Assembly (NCBI RefSeq): GCF_000427445.1
Contig: NZ_KE386496.1
Location: 868,001 to 932,000, forward strand
Direction: 5' to 3'
DNA from: Methylocapsa acidiphila B2
Lineage (GTDB): Bacteria; Pseudomonadota; Alphaproteobacteria; Rhizobiales; Beijerinckiaceae
Length of the DNA stretch: 64,000 nt
This document shows, piece after piece, positions 36,279 through 47,247 of the stretch. The translations under genes and the position numbers were made by a program. Under the pieces are notes generated by a model. It was given only the letters and a program-made list of their open reading frames with translations, had not been told where the DNA came from and did no database searches. Each line of letters starts with the position of its first letter. The stretch's first letter is position 1.

Positions 36279-37322
36279 ATGGAGCGGCGTCAACTCGGCC
36301 GAACGGACTTGCACGTCTCGGCGATCTGCCTTGGGACGATGACCTGGGGGCAGCAGAACACCGAGGCCGAAGGCCACGCCCAAATGGATTACGCGCTCGA
36401 TCGCGGGATCAATTTCTTCGATACGGCGGAAATGTATTCGATCCCGCCGCGTGCGGAGACCCAAGGCTCGACCGAGCGGATCATCGGCTCCTGGTTCAAG
36501 GCGCGCGGCAATCGGGACAAGGTGATTCTCGCCACCAAAGTCGCCGGGCGGGGCCAGATGAGCTGGCTGCGCGGCGAGCCGACCGAGCTCAATCGAAAGC
36601 ACATCACAGCCGCCGTCGAGGGGTCGCTCCAAAGGCTCCAGACTGATTATATCGACCTATATCAGCTCCATTGGCCGGATCGTGCCCTGCCGCTTTTCAA
36701 CGACCGCACCACAACTTTTCGTGATCTTCCGAAAGGCTCCGAGAATCCGATCGAGGAGACGGTCGAGATTCTCGGCGAATTGGTGCAGGCCGGCAAAATC
36801 CGCCATGTTGGGCTTTCGAACGAGACCTCCTGGGGAACCATGCGCTTTGTCCAGGCGGCGGAAGCGGGCAAGGGGCCGCGCGTCGTCTCGATCCAGAACG
36901 CCTATCATCTGCTGAACAGAACCTTCGAGATCGGGCTCGCCGAGGTCGCTCTGCGGGAACAGGTCGGCCTGCTCGCCTATTCGCCGCTGGCGCAGGGCTA
37001 TCTCACCGGCAAATATCAGCGTGGCGCGCGGCCGCCGGGCGCGCGGACGACCTTGTTCGAGCGCGGCCAGCGCTATGAAAAGCCGGGCGTTGAGGCGGCG
37101 ATCGACGACTATCTGGCGCTCGCCAAGGAATTCGGCCTCGATCCCGTCCATCTCGCCTTGGCGTTCGTGACGACGCGGCCGTTCGTGACCTCCAATATCA
37201 TCGGCGCGACGACGCTCGAGCAATTGAAGAGCGACATCGATTCGATTGACGTGAAGATTCCGGCCGATCTCGAAAAGCGGATCGACGCGCTTCATCAATT
37301 GAGCGGCAATCTCGCGCCTTGA
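36279..37322 (+). CDS. Aldo/keto reductase (Tas-like)
   Basis: A 347-residue NADPH-dependent aldo/keto reductase. The family layout is clear: MERRQLGRTDLHVSAICLGT, the catalytic Asp-Tyr in FFDTAEMYS, a Lys in LATKVAGRG and the His in YQLHWPDR. The size and the SLQRLQTDYIDLYQLHWPD segment match the Tas/YajO-type subgroup acting on unknown carbonyls. AAGGATGAAACT precedes the ATG. No operon partner is apparent; queF follows on the opposite strand. Confidence 0.92.
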   Translation: MERRQLGRTDLHVSAICLGTMTWGQQNTEAEGHAQMDYALDRGINFFDTAEMYSIPPRAETQGSTERIIGSWFKARGNRDKVILATKVAGRGQMSWLRGEPTELNRKHITAAVEGSLQRLQTDYIDLYQLHWPDRALPLFNDRTTTFRDLPKGSENPIEETVEILGELVQAGKIRHVGLSNETSWGTMRFVQAAEAGKGPRVVSIQNAYHLLNRTFEIGLAEVALREQVGLLAYSPLAQGYLTGKYQRGARPPGARTTLFERGQRYEKPGVEAAIDDYLALAKEFGLDPVHLALAFVTTRPFVTSNIIGATTLEQLKSDIDSIDVKIPADLEKRIDALHQLSGNLAP

Positions 37323-37329
37323 AACCGGC

Positions 37330-37791
37330 TCACCCCCGCCCCCGATAGGGCGGCACCGCTTGGTCCGGCAGCCATGTTCCCGCCGGCAATTCGCCCGTAG
37401 CCCAAAACACGTCGATGGGGATTCCCCCTCGCGGAAACCAATAGCCGCCGATGCGGAACCATCGCGGCTCGAGCAGGGCGACCAGATCCTTGCCGATCCT
37501 CAAGGTGCAATCCTCGTGGAAAGCGCCATGGTTGCGAAAAGACGTGAGATAGAGCTTCAGGGACTTCGATTCGACGAGCCAGGCCCCGGGAAGATAATCG
37601 ATCACCAGATGCGCGAAATCCGGTTGGCCGGTCACCGGGCAGAGCGAGGTGAATTCCGGCGCCGTGAAGCGAGCAATATAAGTCTCACCGGGATGGGGAT
37701 TGGGCACGCGCTCGAGCGTCGCTTCATCCGGCCCGCGTGGGGCCTCGACCTGATGCCCGAGAAGACTCGCGCCCGTGTGAAACTTGACCAT
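37330..37791 (-). CDS. queF: NADPH-dependent 7-cyano-7-deazaguanine reductase
   Basis: A 153-residue type I QueF, reducing preQ0 to preQ1 in queuosine synthesis. The catalytic Cys51 is in [12 protein letters not shown] with Asp58, and the NADPH-binding motif ESKSLK is at residues 74-79. The single-domain length fits the B. subtilis-type QueF. It is convergent with the aldo/keto reductase, 7 bases apart. Other queuosine genes are not in the window. Confidence 0.95.
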   Translation of the reverse strand: MVKFHTGASLLGHQVEAPRGPDEATLERVPNPHPGETYIARFTAPEFTSLCPVTGQPDFAHLVIDYLPGAWLVESKSLKLYLTSFRNHGAFHEDCTLRIGKDLVALLEPRWFRIGGYWFPRGGIPIDVFWATGELPAGTWLPDQAVPPYRGRG

Positions 37792-37884
37792 CTCTCAGCC
37801 TTCGCGGACGGCGTCTCACCCCGTTCAGCGTGAGACAAAAATCCACAATTGCAGGCTTGAGTGAGAACGCGTCAAGCGGATGCT

Positions 37885-38655
37885 TCAGCGCGACGCCATC
37901 TTCCGCCATTTGGCCTCGATCCGGGCCGTGATCGCCTTGACCCTCGCGTCATGGGCCGCCCAAAAGGCGCGGCTCACGGCAGCGGTCCTGATGCGTGGAC
38001 CGCGTCTCGCCGCTTGCGGGCGAGGGCGGGGTTCAGCCCAGTCGAGCGCGATCGGGACCGAAACGCCATTCGCAAAAGAAGAGCCGATCGCCGCCAGATG
38101 CGCCCGCGCGCGACCGCAATAGGCGATAGAAAGGGCCGACATTTCCTCCTCGCCATGGCCGGCGCGATATTTCATCAGGGCTCGGCAGAGATCGCCATTG
38201 GCGAGCCGCCAGGCTTCGGCGAGATAGGCCACGCCGAAGCGAATATTCACCTCTGGCTTCGCCAACTCGACATCGTCTCCCTTGAATCCCAGCATTGCGG
38301 CCGTGGAGGGCATGACCTGCATCAGGCCGATCTCGCCGGCGGTTCCGATAGCGGAAGGGTCATAGCCGCTCTCGATCGCCATGACCGAATCGGCTATGTC
38401 GAGCGGCAATCCACGCTTTTCGGCTTCCTTTTTCAGAAGCGCGCGATAGACGTACCGCGCATCTGGATTCCGTGCCTCGGCGGCGTCGACGCTTTCCGCC
38501 GCGCCACGGACAGCCTTAAGCGCGTTGGTCGCTTCGCTCGGCCGCGCTGGCGGCTGGGGCGGATCGCCTTCGGCGGCGGCGATCTCCGACAGCGTCATCA
38601 AGCCGCCGAAGAGAAGGCCCATAATAGCGAAGTCTATGGCTCTTCCTGGAATCAC
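37885..38655 (-). CDS. Lytic transglycosylase (SLT domain), secreted
   Basis: A 256-residue murein lytic transglycosylase that cleaves glycan strands in the periplasm. The start GTG 38655 gives a good signal peptide (IPGRAIDFAIMGLLFGGLM) and has GGGGA 6 bases upstream; a longer frame to 38979 would run through the enolase gene and is rejected. The catalytic Glu95 is in MAIESGYDPSAIG, followed by GEIGLMQVMPSTAAMLGF and later VAYLAEAWR and YCGRAR. The C-terminal basic tail is poorly conserved. It is divergent from eno. Confidence 0.86.
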   Translation of the reverse strand: MIPGRAIDFAIMGLLFGGLMTLSEIAAAEGDPPQPPARPSEATNALKAVRGAAESVDAAEARNPDARYVYRALLKKEAEKRGLPLDIADSVMAIESGYDPSAIGTAGEIGLMQVMPSTAAMLGFKGDDVELAKPEVNIRFGVAYLAEAWRLANGDLCRALMKYRAGHGEEEMSALSIAYCGRARAHLAAIGSSFANGVSVPIALDWAEPRPRPQAARRGPRIRTAAVSRAFWAAHDARVKAITARIEAKWRKMASR

Positions 38656-38722
38656 CCGGCGTCCCCGCGCTCCAGCGTGCGAATTTGATGATGAGATCTC
38701 TTTATCAAATCCTTTAACGTGA

Positions 38723-40096
<1,374 letters not shown>

Positions 40097-40200
40097 TAGG
40101 CCCCGACGCCGCCTGTCGTCTAGCCAGGGCGTGAAGGTTGGAACTTTCAAGGCGTCGCGCATTTGACGCGCATTGAGCTTCTGCTCTCGGGCAATCTCCG

Positions 40201-41433
40201 ATGCGCTATGAACAATCGCTCGACGCCCTGAATTTCTTCCTTGCCGACGTCCGCCAAGGCCTCGGACCCTATCTGGCGATCTATCTTTTGACGGAGCGCA
40301 GCTGGAGCGAGGACAAGATCGGCCTGGTCATGAGCATCGGCGTCGCGGTCGGCCTGCTCGCGCAGACGCCGGCGGGCGCGATTACCGACGCCAGCCACGC
40401 CAAGCGCGCGATCATTATCGCAGCAGCCGTCATCGTGACCGGCGCTTCGGTCATTCTTCCCTTCATGCCTTCATTCATCCCGGTGGCGGGATCGCAAGCC
40501 GCAGCCAACGCCGCGGAAGCCTTCTTCGGTCCGACGATCGCCGCAATCACTCTGGGTATTCTGGGGCCGAAGGCCTTCACGCGCCGCATCGGCCGTAACG
40601 AGGCCTTCAATCATGCAGGCAATGCATTCGCGGCGACGCTTGCCGGCGTTTTCGCCTGGAGCTACGGCCCGTCCGTCGTCTTCTACGTCATCGCAGGCAT
40701 GGCTCTGCTTTCGATTGCCAGCGTCATGACCATCAGGCCGGAGGCGATCGACCATGATCGCGCTCGCGGGCTGCATGACGGCGATTCGGAATCGGCCGAC
40801 AAGCCTTCGACTCTTCGCGTGCTTTTGACCAACCGGAGCCTTTTGATCTTCTGCCTTTGCTGCGTGACGTTTCATCTGGCGAATGCGGCCATGCTGCCCT
40901 TGGTGGGCCAGAAATTAGCCTTGCAGAACACGAATGAGGGGACGGCCCTCATGTCTGGCTGCATCGTCGCGGCTCAGATCGTCATGACGCCCATGGCCAT
41001 GCTTGTAGGCCGAAGGGCGGATGTTTGGGGTCGAAAACCCCTGTTTCTCGTGGGATTCGGCATGCTCGCCTTACGCGGCTACCTTTACACCTTGTCCGAC
41101 GATCGCTTTTACTTGTTCGCGGTGCAAAGCCTCGATGGAGTCGGCGCCGGACTCTATGGCGCGCTTTTCCCGCTCATCGTCGCAGATCTGACGAGAGGAA
41201 CCGGCCATTTCAATCTGGCGCAAGGCGCCGTCATAACCGCGCAAGGCTTGGGCGCGGCGTTCAGCGTCGTCCTGGCCGAGACTGTCGTGACCCAGGCGGG
41301 CTATTCCGCGGCATTTCTTGTCCTTGCGTCGATCGCCGCCATTGGGTTCCTCACATATTTATTCGGCATGCGCGAAACGCTGCCGCCGGATCAGCGTGGG
41401 CCGAAAAAGGCCACGCCAGCGTTTGTCCAATGA
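40201..41433 (+). CDS. MFS transporter
   Basis: A 410-residue major facilitator with twelve hydrophobic segments in two halves. The loop between segments 2 and 3 (GAITDASHAKRAI) and the second-half copy (VGRRADVWGRKPLFLVGF) match the MFS loop motif. A polar central loop (about residues 178-205) splits the halves. The substrate is unknown; such MFS proteins in this order are often listed as drug or anion exporters. The stop overlaps the start of the next permease (ATGA), so both are coexpressed. Confidence 0.88.
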   Translation: MRYEQSLDALNFFLADVRQGLGPYLAIYLLTERSWSEDKIGLVMSIGVAVGLLAQTPAGAITDASHAKRAIIIAAAVIVTGASVILPFMPSFIPVAGSQAAANAAEAFFGPTIAAITLGILGPKAFTRRIGRNEAFNHAGNAFAATLAGVFAWSYGPSVVFYVIAGMALLSIASVMTIRPEAIDHDRARGLHDGDSESADKPSTLRVLLTNRSLLIFCLCCVTFHLANAAMLPLVGQKLALQNTNEGTALMSGCIVAAQIVMTPMAMLVGRRADVWGRKPLFLVGFGMLALRGYLYTLSDDRFYLFAVQSLDGVGAGLYGALFPLIVADLTRGTGHFNLAQGAVITAQGLGAAFSVVLAETVVTQAGYSAAFLVLASIAAIGFLTYLFGMRETLPPDQRGPKKATPAFVQ

Positions 41434-42665
41434 CGCTGACAGACGTCGACTGGCGCATGGCCGCCGCGGCGGTCGTCTTCGCCGCGACCTATCTCGGCGT
41501 CGCGCTCGGCCGCATCCCCGGCTTGCGAATCGATCGCGCAGGCATCGCGTTGCTCGGCGCGTGCCTGATGATCTCGCTGGGCGCGCTGAGTCTAGAAGAC
41601 GCCTTCAAGGCCATCGATCTCGATACGATCGCCTTGTTGCTCGGCATGATGATCATCGTCGGGCATTTGCGGGTCTCGGGCTTCTTTGAGCTCGCGAGCC
41701 GTTTTGCGATCCGGCGCGCGTGGGGGCCGCTCATGCTTTTGGCGGCGATCGTCGCCGTCACCGGCTTTTTCTCGGCCTTTCTCGTCAATGATGCGATTTG
41801 CCTGGTGATGACGCCGCTCGCGATCGAGATCGCGCGGGTCTTACGGCGCAACCCCATACCCTATCTGCTCGCGGTCGCAATGGCCTCGAACGCGGGAGGC
41901 GTCGCGACGATCACCGGGAATCCGCAGAACATGATCATCGGGATCGCATCGCAGATCCCTTATGCCGATTTCGCCGCCCGGCTCGCGCCCGTGGCGGCCG
42001 TTGGCCTGGCGTTGGCCGCAGGACTCATCGGCCTTGCTTACGTCCGCGAATTCCGAACGCCTTTCGGCGTCGCCGGCGGACAGCCGCGGCCGCGACGTCA
42101 TGTGCGCCAGATTGGCAAAGGTCTTATCGTCAGCATTTGCGTCGTCATCGCCTTTTTTGTCGGCGTTCCGATCGCCGAGGCGGCGATCGTGGGCGGCGCG
42201 GTGCTGCTCCTGTCGCGCGCGGTGAATCCGCAGAAAATTTATGCTCAAATCGACGGGAGGCTGCTGTTGATGTTCGCCGGGCTCTTCGTCGTCGTCGCCG
42301 CGGCCGAGAAATATCTTTTTTCGGAACCGGTCGTCGCGGCGGTCGCTCGGCTTCACCTCGACAACCCGTGGAGCCTCACCGCTGCGACGGCGGTGCTCTC
42401 CAATCTCGTCAGCAATGTCCCCGCCGTTCTGGCCCTAAAGCCCTTTGTCGCGGCCTTGCCCGACCCGCATCGCGCATGGCTCGTCGTCGCCATGGCCTCG
42501 ACCCTGTCCGGCAATTTGACGTTGATCGGCTCCGTCGCGAATCTCATCGTCGCGGAGCAGGCGAAAGCCGCCGGAATCCGGATTTCATTCCTAGCGCATT
42601 TGCGCGTCGGCTTGCCATTGACGGCTTTGAGCCTCGCCTTTGGCGCATGGCATCTCTCGCGCTGA
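41430..42665 (+). CDS. Ion-transporter superfamily permease (ArsB/NhaD/SLC13 type)
   Basis: A 411-residue membrane protein with about eleven hydrophobic segments, of the ArsB/NhaD/CitMHS (IT) superfamily. Typical helix-hairpin motifs occur in each half: VNDAICLVMTPLAIEI and ASNAGGVATITGNPQNMIIG in the first; NLVSNVPAVLALKPFV and STLSGNLTLIGSVANLIV in the second. The substrate could be an anion such as arsenite or a dicarboxylate; no arsR or arsC is nearby. ATG 41430 overlaps the MFS stop. Confidence 0.85.
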   Translation: MTLTDVDWRMAAAAVVFAATYLGVALGRIPGLRIDRAGIALLGACLMISLGALSLEDAFKAIDLDTIALLLGMMIIVGHLRVSGFFELASRFAIRRAWGPLMLLAAIVAVTGFFSAFLVNDAICLVMTPLAIEIARVLRRNPIPYLLAVAMASNAGGVATITGNPQNMIIGIASQIPYADFAARLAPVAAVGLALAAGLIGLAYVREFRTPFGVAGGQPRPRRHVRQIGKGLIVSICVVIAFFVGVPIAEAAIVGGAVLLLSRAVNPQKIYAQIDGRLLLMFAGLFVVVAAAEKYLFSEPVVAAVARLHLDNPWSLTAATAVLSNLVSNVPAVLALKPFVAALPDPHRAWLVVAMASTLSGNLTLIGSVANLIVAEQAKAAGIRISFLAHLRVGLPLTALSLAFGAWHLSR

Positions 42666-42732
42666 CAAAGCGCACGCCAATTTTGATGACCCTTTTAACG
42701 ACTCGCTAACCTTGAGCGGCGATCATAAAGCC

Positions 42733-43062
42733 ATGGTCACCCGCAGGCGCGTGCGCGCGGTTCTCTATCCTCTTTGCCTCTACTGCGTGTCGGGCGCCGT
42801 CGCCGGCTATTTCATCTGGCATGCGGTGAACGGCGAGCGCGGCCTGAAGACCAAGGATCAATATGAGCAGCGCATTGCGCAGCTGCGCGAGGAATTGCGC
42901 GGCTTGCAACAAGAGCGCTCGGTCTGGAGCCGCAAGATCGCTCTGATGCGGGGACAGACCATCGACCGCGATATTCTCGAGGACGAGGTTCGGTCTCTTC
43001 TCGGCCGCGTGGACCGCAACGATCTCGTCATCATGTTGCCAAGCAGGCCTCAGGCGCACTGA
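42733..43062 (+). CDS. ftsB: Cell division protein FtsB (septum formation initiator)
   Basis: A 109-residue bitopic protein of the DivIC/FtsB family, part of the FtsQLB complex at the septum. It has a short basic N-terminus, one membrane helix (PLCLYCVSGAVAGYFIWHAV, about 13-32) and a periplasmic coiled coil (QYEQRIAQLREELRGLQQER). The C-terminal EDEVRSLLGRVDRNDLVIML resembles alphaproteobacterial members. The position just before pdhA is conserved. Start ATG 42733 is chosen because upstream codons overlap the permease end. Confidence 0.88.
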   Translation: MVTRRRVRAVLYPLCLYCVSGAVAGYFIWHAVNGERGLKTKDQYEQRIAQLREELRGLQQERSVWSRKIALMRGQTIDRDILEDEVRSLLGRVDRNDLVIMLPSRPQAH

Positions 43063-43201
43063 GCTCCGCCCGGCCGTTCCCGACGGTCTCGCAAGCCTCG
43101 GTCAACTTCTCGGGAACAGGCTCAAAGGCTCGCTTTTACCAGCGAGCTGCGCTATTTTCCCATTGCTGCTCAGTTGTTTCGCCCGCACCCCGGGATCTCC
43201 C

Positions 43202-44236
43202 ATGGCCGCTGCCTCTTCCACCGCCCGCGCCAAGGCTGCGCCGCGGAAATCTTCCGCCTCGGCGCCGAAGATCCCCGCATTCACGAAAGACGAAGAACTC
43301 GCCGCCTATCGCGAGATGTTGCTCATTCGCCGTTTCGAGGAAAAGGCGGGTCAGATGTATGGCATGGGGCTCATCGGCGGCTTCTGCCATCTCTACATCG
43401 GCCAGGAAGCGATCGCAGTCGGCATGCGGATGGCCGCGAAGGAGGGCGATCAGACGATCTCCAGCTATCGCGACCATGGCCATATGCTCGCCTGCGGCAT
43501 GGACCCGAAAGCCGTCATGGCGGAACTGACCGGACGGCGCGGCGGCGCCTCCAAGGGCAAGGGCGGCTCCATGCATATGTTCTCGCGCGCGAAGGGATTT
43601 TTCGGCGGCCATGGGATCGTCGGGGCGCAAGTTCCTCTCGGCACCGGGCTCGCTTTCGCCGATCGTTATCTCGGCAATGACAATGTCTCCTTCACCTATT
43701 TCGGCGACGGCGCAGCCAATCAGGGGCAAGTCTACGAGAGCTTCAACATGGCCGAGCTCTGGAAGCTGCCGGTTATCTATGTCGTCGAGAACAATCTCTA
43801 TGCCATGGGCACATCGGTCGCGAGATCCTCGGCGCTTACGGACTTTTCCAAGCGCGGCCAGTCGTTCAACATTCCTGGCGAGCAGGTCGACGGCATGGAT
43901 GTGCGCGCGGTGAAGGCCGCCGGCGATCGCGCGGCGCAATGGTGCAGAGCCGGCAATGGGCCGATCATCCTCGAGATGCAGACCTATCGTTATCGCGGTC
44001 ATTCCATGTCCGACCCGGCGAAATATCGTCCCAAAGAAGAAGTGCAGAAAATGCGCGAGGAGCACGATCCGATCGAGCAGGTGCGCGCGCGCCTCATCGC
44101 CGGCAAGCAGGCGAGCGAGGAGGAGTTGAAGGAGATCGACGCCGAGATTCGCAAGGTCGTGGCGGAGGCCGCCGATTTCGCTTCGCATGATCAAGAGCCA
44201 GATCCAGCCGAACTCTGGACGGACGTGCTGCTCTGA
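43202..44236 (+). CDS. pdhA: Pyruvate dehydrogenase E1 component, alpha subunit
   Basis: A 344-residue E1-alpha. With E1-beta it decarboxylates pyruvate using thiamine diphosphate and passes the acetyl group to E2 lipoate. The ThDP motif begins FGDGAANQGQVYESFNMA and continues to VVENNLYAMGT. The loop RYRGHSMSDPAKYR, homologous to the phosphorylated loop of the mitochondrial enzyme, is present. The first 30 residues are Ala/Lys-rich and variable. ATG 43202 is used. pdhB starts 28 bases later. Confidence 0.96.
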   Translation: MAAASSTARAKAAPRKSSASAPKIPAFTKDEELAAYREMLLIRRFEEKAGQMYGMGLIGGFCHLYIGQEAIAVGMRMAAKEGDQTISSYRDHGHMLACGMDPKAVMAELTGRRGGASKGKGGSMHMFSRAKGFFGGHGIVGAQVPLGTGLAFADRYLGNDNVSFTYFGDGAANQGQVYESFNMAELWKLPVIYVVENNLYAMGTSVARSSALTDFSKRGQSFNIPGEQVDGMDVRAVKAAGDRAAQWCRAGNGPIILEMQTYRYRGHSMSDPAKYRPKEEVQKMREEHDPIEQVRARLIAGKQASEEELKEIDAEIRKVVAEAADFASHDQEPDPAELWTDVLL

Positions 44237-44263
44237 CGGGCGCGGCCATTTCAAGGACAAGAC

Positions 44264-45661
44264 ATGGCGACCAATGTTCTGATGCCCGCGCTTTCGCCGA
44301 CCATGGAGCAAGGCAAGCTCGCGAAATGGCTGAAGAAGGAAGGCGACGCCGTGCGCTCCGGCGACATTCTCGCCGAGATCGAGACCGATAAGGCGACGAT
44401 GGAGGTCGAGGCCATCGACGAAGGCACTCTGGCCAAGATCCTCGTGCCCGAGGGCTCCGATAATGTCGCGGTCAATACGCCGATCGCCGTCATCGCCGCC
44501 GATGGGGAGGATGCTTCGCGCCTCAACGTCGCCAGCGACGCGACTCAGGCGGCAAAAGGGAAAGACGCCGCTCAAAAGGGCGCTCCGCCGCCGCCTGCGG
44601 TCGCCACGGCGGCTTCTGTTCCTGCGACGGTTCACGCCGCGCCGCCGCCCGAGGCGCCTGAAGTTCCGGAAGGCGCGGTCATGGAGACCATGACTGTGCG
44701 CGAAGCGTTGCGCGACGCCATGGCCGAGGAAATGCGCCGCGACGAGAATGTTTTCGTTCTCGGCGAGGAGGTCGCCGAATATCAAGGTGCTTACAAGGTC
44801 ACGCAAGGCCTCTTGCAGGAATTCGGCGCGAAGCGCGTCGTCGACACGCCGATCACGGAACATGGTTTCGCGGGCCTCGGAGTGGGGGCAGCCATGGCCG
44901 GCCTGCGCCCGATCGTCGAGTTCATGACCTTCAATTTCGCTATGCAGGCGATGGATCAGATCATCAATTCGGCCGCTAAGACTCACTATATGTCCGGCGG
45001 CCAGATGAGCTGCCCAATCGTTTTTCGCGGCCCCAACGGCGCGGCGGCGCGGGTGGCGGCGCAACATAGCCAGGATTACGCCGCCTGGTTTTCCCATGTG
45101 CCTGGCCTCAAGGTTGTCGCGCCCTATACAGCCGCCGACGCCAAGGGCCTGCTCAAGAGCGCCATTCGCGATCCGAACCCCGTTATTTTTCTCGAAAACG
45201 AAATCCTCTATGGGCACACGTTCGAAGTGCCGAAGCTCGACGATTTTCTGGTCCCGATCGGAAAGGCCCGCATCGCGCGCAAAGGAGAGCATGTGACCAT
45301 CGTCTCCTTCGGCATAGGGATGACCTATGCGCTGCAGGCGGCCGCCGAATTGGAGAAGGAAGGCCTCGACGCCGAGGTCGTGGATCTCCGCACGATCCGC
45401 CCGATGGACAGCGCCACAATTATCGAATCGGTCAAAAAGACCGGTCGCTGCGTCACGGTCGAGGAGGGCTGGCCGCAAAGCGGCGTCGGCGCGGAAATCG
45501 TCGCGCGGCTCATGGAGGAGGCCTTCGACTATCTCGACGCGCCGGTCATGCGCGTAGCCGGACGAGACGCCCCCATGCCCTATGCGGCCAATCTCGAAAA
45601 ACTGGCTTTGCCGAGTGTCGCGGAGGTCGTCGCCGCCGCGAAAGCCGTTTGCTACCGATAG
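44264..45661 (+). CDS. pdhB: Pyruvate dehydrogenase E1 beta subunit with N-terminal lipoyl domain
   Basis: A 465-residue E1-beta. Residues 1-80 are a lipoyl domain with the lipoylated Lys43 in [13 protein letters not shown], joined by an Ala/Pro linker (about 90-135) to the E1-beta core. The core begins [20 protein letters not shown] and contains [20 protein letters not shown] and [19 protein letters not shown] lipoyl domain on E1-beta instead of only on E2 is an alphaproteobacterial trait. It lies between pdhA and pdhC in one operon. Confidence 0.96.
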   Translation: MATNVLMPALSPTMEQGKLAKWLKKEGDAVRSGDILAEIETDKATMEVEAIDEGTLAKILVPEGSDNVAVNTPIAVIAADGEDASRLNVASDATQAAKGKDAAQKGAPPPPAVATAASVPATVHAAPPPEAPEVPEGAVMETMTVREALRDAMAEEMRRDENVFVLGEEVAEYQGAYKVTQGLLQEFGAKRVVDTPITEHGFAGLGVGAAMAGLRPIVEFMTFNFAMQAMDQIINSAAKTHYMSGGQMSCPIVFRGPNGAAARVAAQHSQDYAAWFSHVPGLKVVAPYTAADAKGLLKSAIRDPNPVIFLENEILYGHTFEVPKLDDFLVPIGKARIARKGEHVTIVSFGIGMTYALQAAAELEKEGLDAEVVDLRTIRPMDSATIIESVKKTGRCVTVEEGWPQSGVGAEIVARLMEEAFDYLDAPVMRVAGRDAPMPYAANLEKLALPSVAEVVAAAKAVCYR

Positions 45662-45668
45662 GACGCGC

Positions 45669-45830
45669 ATGGCCGAGCGACGAGACGAGCGCATTCTCGA
45701 AATTCTTCGGCCTATCCAGTCGGATCCCGCCGATGTGAAGTCGGATATTCGCAAGGTCCGAGGCTGCGTAGGCGACGTGCAGATAGAGCACGGTCTGCAT
45801 CGTGTAGAACTCGCCGATCACTCACGATGA
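45669..45830 (+). CDS. Possible small protein (53 aa) between pdhB and pdhC
   Basis: A short open frame (MAERRDERILEILRPIQSDP at its start) fills the 180-base gap between pdhB and pdhC, beginning 8 bases after the pdhB stop and ending 11 bases before pdhC. The first half looks protein-like and charged, the rest does not resemble any family. No clear ribosome binding site is seen. It may be a coupling peptide or simply chance. Confidence 0.3.
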   Translation: MAERRDERILEILRPIQSDPADVKSDIRKVRGCVGDVQIEHGLHRVELADHSR

Positions 45831-45841
45831 AATGAGCCACC

Positions 45842-47167
45842 ATGCCCGCCAATATTCTCATGCCCGCGCTGTCGCCCACCATGGAGAAGGGCAATCTCGT
45901 CCGCTGGCTGAAGAAGGAAGGCGATAAGGTCAGATCAGGCGACGTGCTCGCCGAGATCGAGACCGACAAAGCGACCATGGAGGTGGAGGCGGTCGACGAA
46001 GGGATTCTCGCCAAGATCGTCGTGCCCGAAGGGACCGCCAACGTGCCGGTCAATGACGTTATCGGCTTGATCGCAGAGGAGGGCGAGGAGGCCGGCGAGG
46101 TCGCATCGCCGCAGCCGTCGGTCGCGGCCGCCCCCAGCGCTGCGCCAACTGAGCCTGAGCCGCGCTTGGAGAGGGCCCCGGCTCCGGCGTCCGCGCCCTC
46201 TCACAACGGCGAGGCCGGACCTCGCCTTTTCGCCTCCCCGCTGGCGCGCCGCATCGCCAAGGAGGCGGGGCTCGATCTCGCCGGCGTGACGGGGTCTGGG
46301 CCGCATGGCCGCATCGTCGAGCGCGACGTGAAGACGGCTCTGGCGCGGCCCTCGGCGCCGGCTCCCGCCGAAGAAGCGCGCCCGACATCGGCCCCGATGA
46401 GCCAGGCGCCGGCAGGCGAGCCCTCAGCGCGCGGCGACATGATCAAATCAAATTTCGCGCCCGGCTCCTTTGACGAAATTCCGCATGATTCCATGCGCCG
46501 GACGATCGCGCGGCGGCTCGTCGAAGCGAGCCAGACGATCCCGCATTTCTACCTTTCGATCGATTGTCGCCTCGATGCGCTTTTGAGCCTGCGCGAAGCG
46601 ATCAATTCAGTCGCGCCCAAGGACAAGGACGGGGCGCCGGCCTATAAAATCTCGGTCAATGATTTCATCATCAAAGCCTTGGCGCTGGCGTTGATTCGCG
46701 TGCCGGACGCCAATGTGACTTGGACCGAAACCGCCATGCTGAAGCATCACTCCGCCGATGTCGGCGTGGCGGTCGCCATCCCGGGCGGCTTGATCACGCC
46801 CATCGTTCGCGGCGCCGAGAGCAAGACGCTCTCCGTCATTTCCAATGAGATGAAGGATCTCGCGGCGCGCGCGCGCGCGCGCAAGTTAAAGCCTGCGGAA
46901 TATCAGGGCGGCTCGGCCTCGGTCTCCAATCTCGGCATGGTGGGGATCAAGAATTTCTCCGCCATCATCAATCCGCCGCAGGCTTCCATCCTCGCCGTCG
47001 GCGCGGCGGAGCAACGGGCGGTGGTGGAGAAGGGCGCGCTGGCGGTCGCCACGCTCATGAGCGTGACCCTTTCGACCGATCATCGCGCGATCGACGGCGC
47101 TTTGGGGGCGGAGCTTCTCGCCGTCTTCAAGAGTCTGATCGAGAATCCGATGGGGATGCTGGTTTAG
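45842..47167 (+). CDS. pdhC: Pyruvate dehydrogenase E2 (dihydrolipoamide acetyltransferase)
   Basis: A 441-residue E2 forming the core of the complex. Domains in order: one lipoyl domain (Lys43 in [13 protein letters not shown]), Pro/Ala linker, E1/E3-binding domain ([19 protein letters not shown], about 122-155), second linker, and the catalytic acetyltransferase from about 212. The active-site His414 is in [14 protein letters not shown] with Asp418. Its lipoyl domain is nearly the same as that of pdhB, which suggests exchange or duplication. It precedes lpd. Confidence 0.96.
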   Translation: MPANILMPALSPTMEKGNLVRWLKKEGDKVRSGDVLAEIETDKATMEVEAVDEGILAKIVVPEGTANVPVNDVIGLIAEEGEEAGEVASPQPSVAAAPSAAPTEPEPRLERAPAPASAPSHNGEAGPRLFASPLARRIAKEAGLDLAGVTGSGPHGRIVERDVKTALARPSAPAPAEEARPTSAPMSQAPAGEPSARGDMIKSNFAPGSFDEIPHDSMRRTIARRLVEASQTIPHFYLSIDCRLDALLSLREAINSVAPKDKDGAPAYKISVNDFIIKALALALIRVPDANVTWTETAMLKHHSADVGVAVAIPGGLITPIVRGAESKTLSVISNEMKDLAARARARKLKPAEYQGGSASVSNLGMVGIKNFSAIINPPQASILAVGAAEQRAVVEKGALAVATLMSVTLSTDHRAIDGALGAELLAVFKSLIENPMGMLV

Positions 47168-47247
47168 GCGACGACGTCAGACCGCTTCCGCGCCGGCTTG
47201 TCCGCGCGGAGGCCCCCGAATTTGGGACATGCATCAGCGAGGCGTCC

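Noticed and set aside
43136-45754. An 872-codon open frame on the minus strand opposite pdhA and pdhB
   Set aside because: It is a shadow of two certain genes in a GC-rich genome: the product is Arg/His/Asp-rich, with no domain, and the sense strand carries full PDH motifs.
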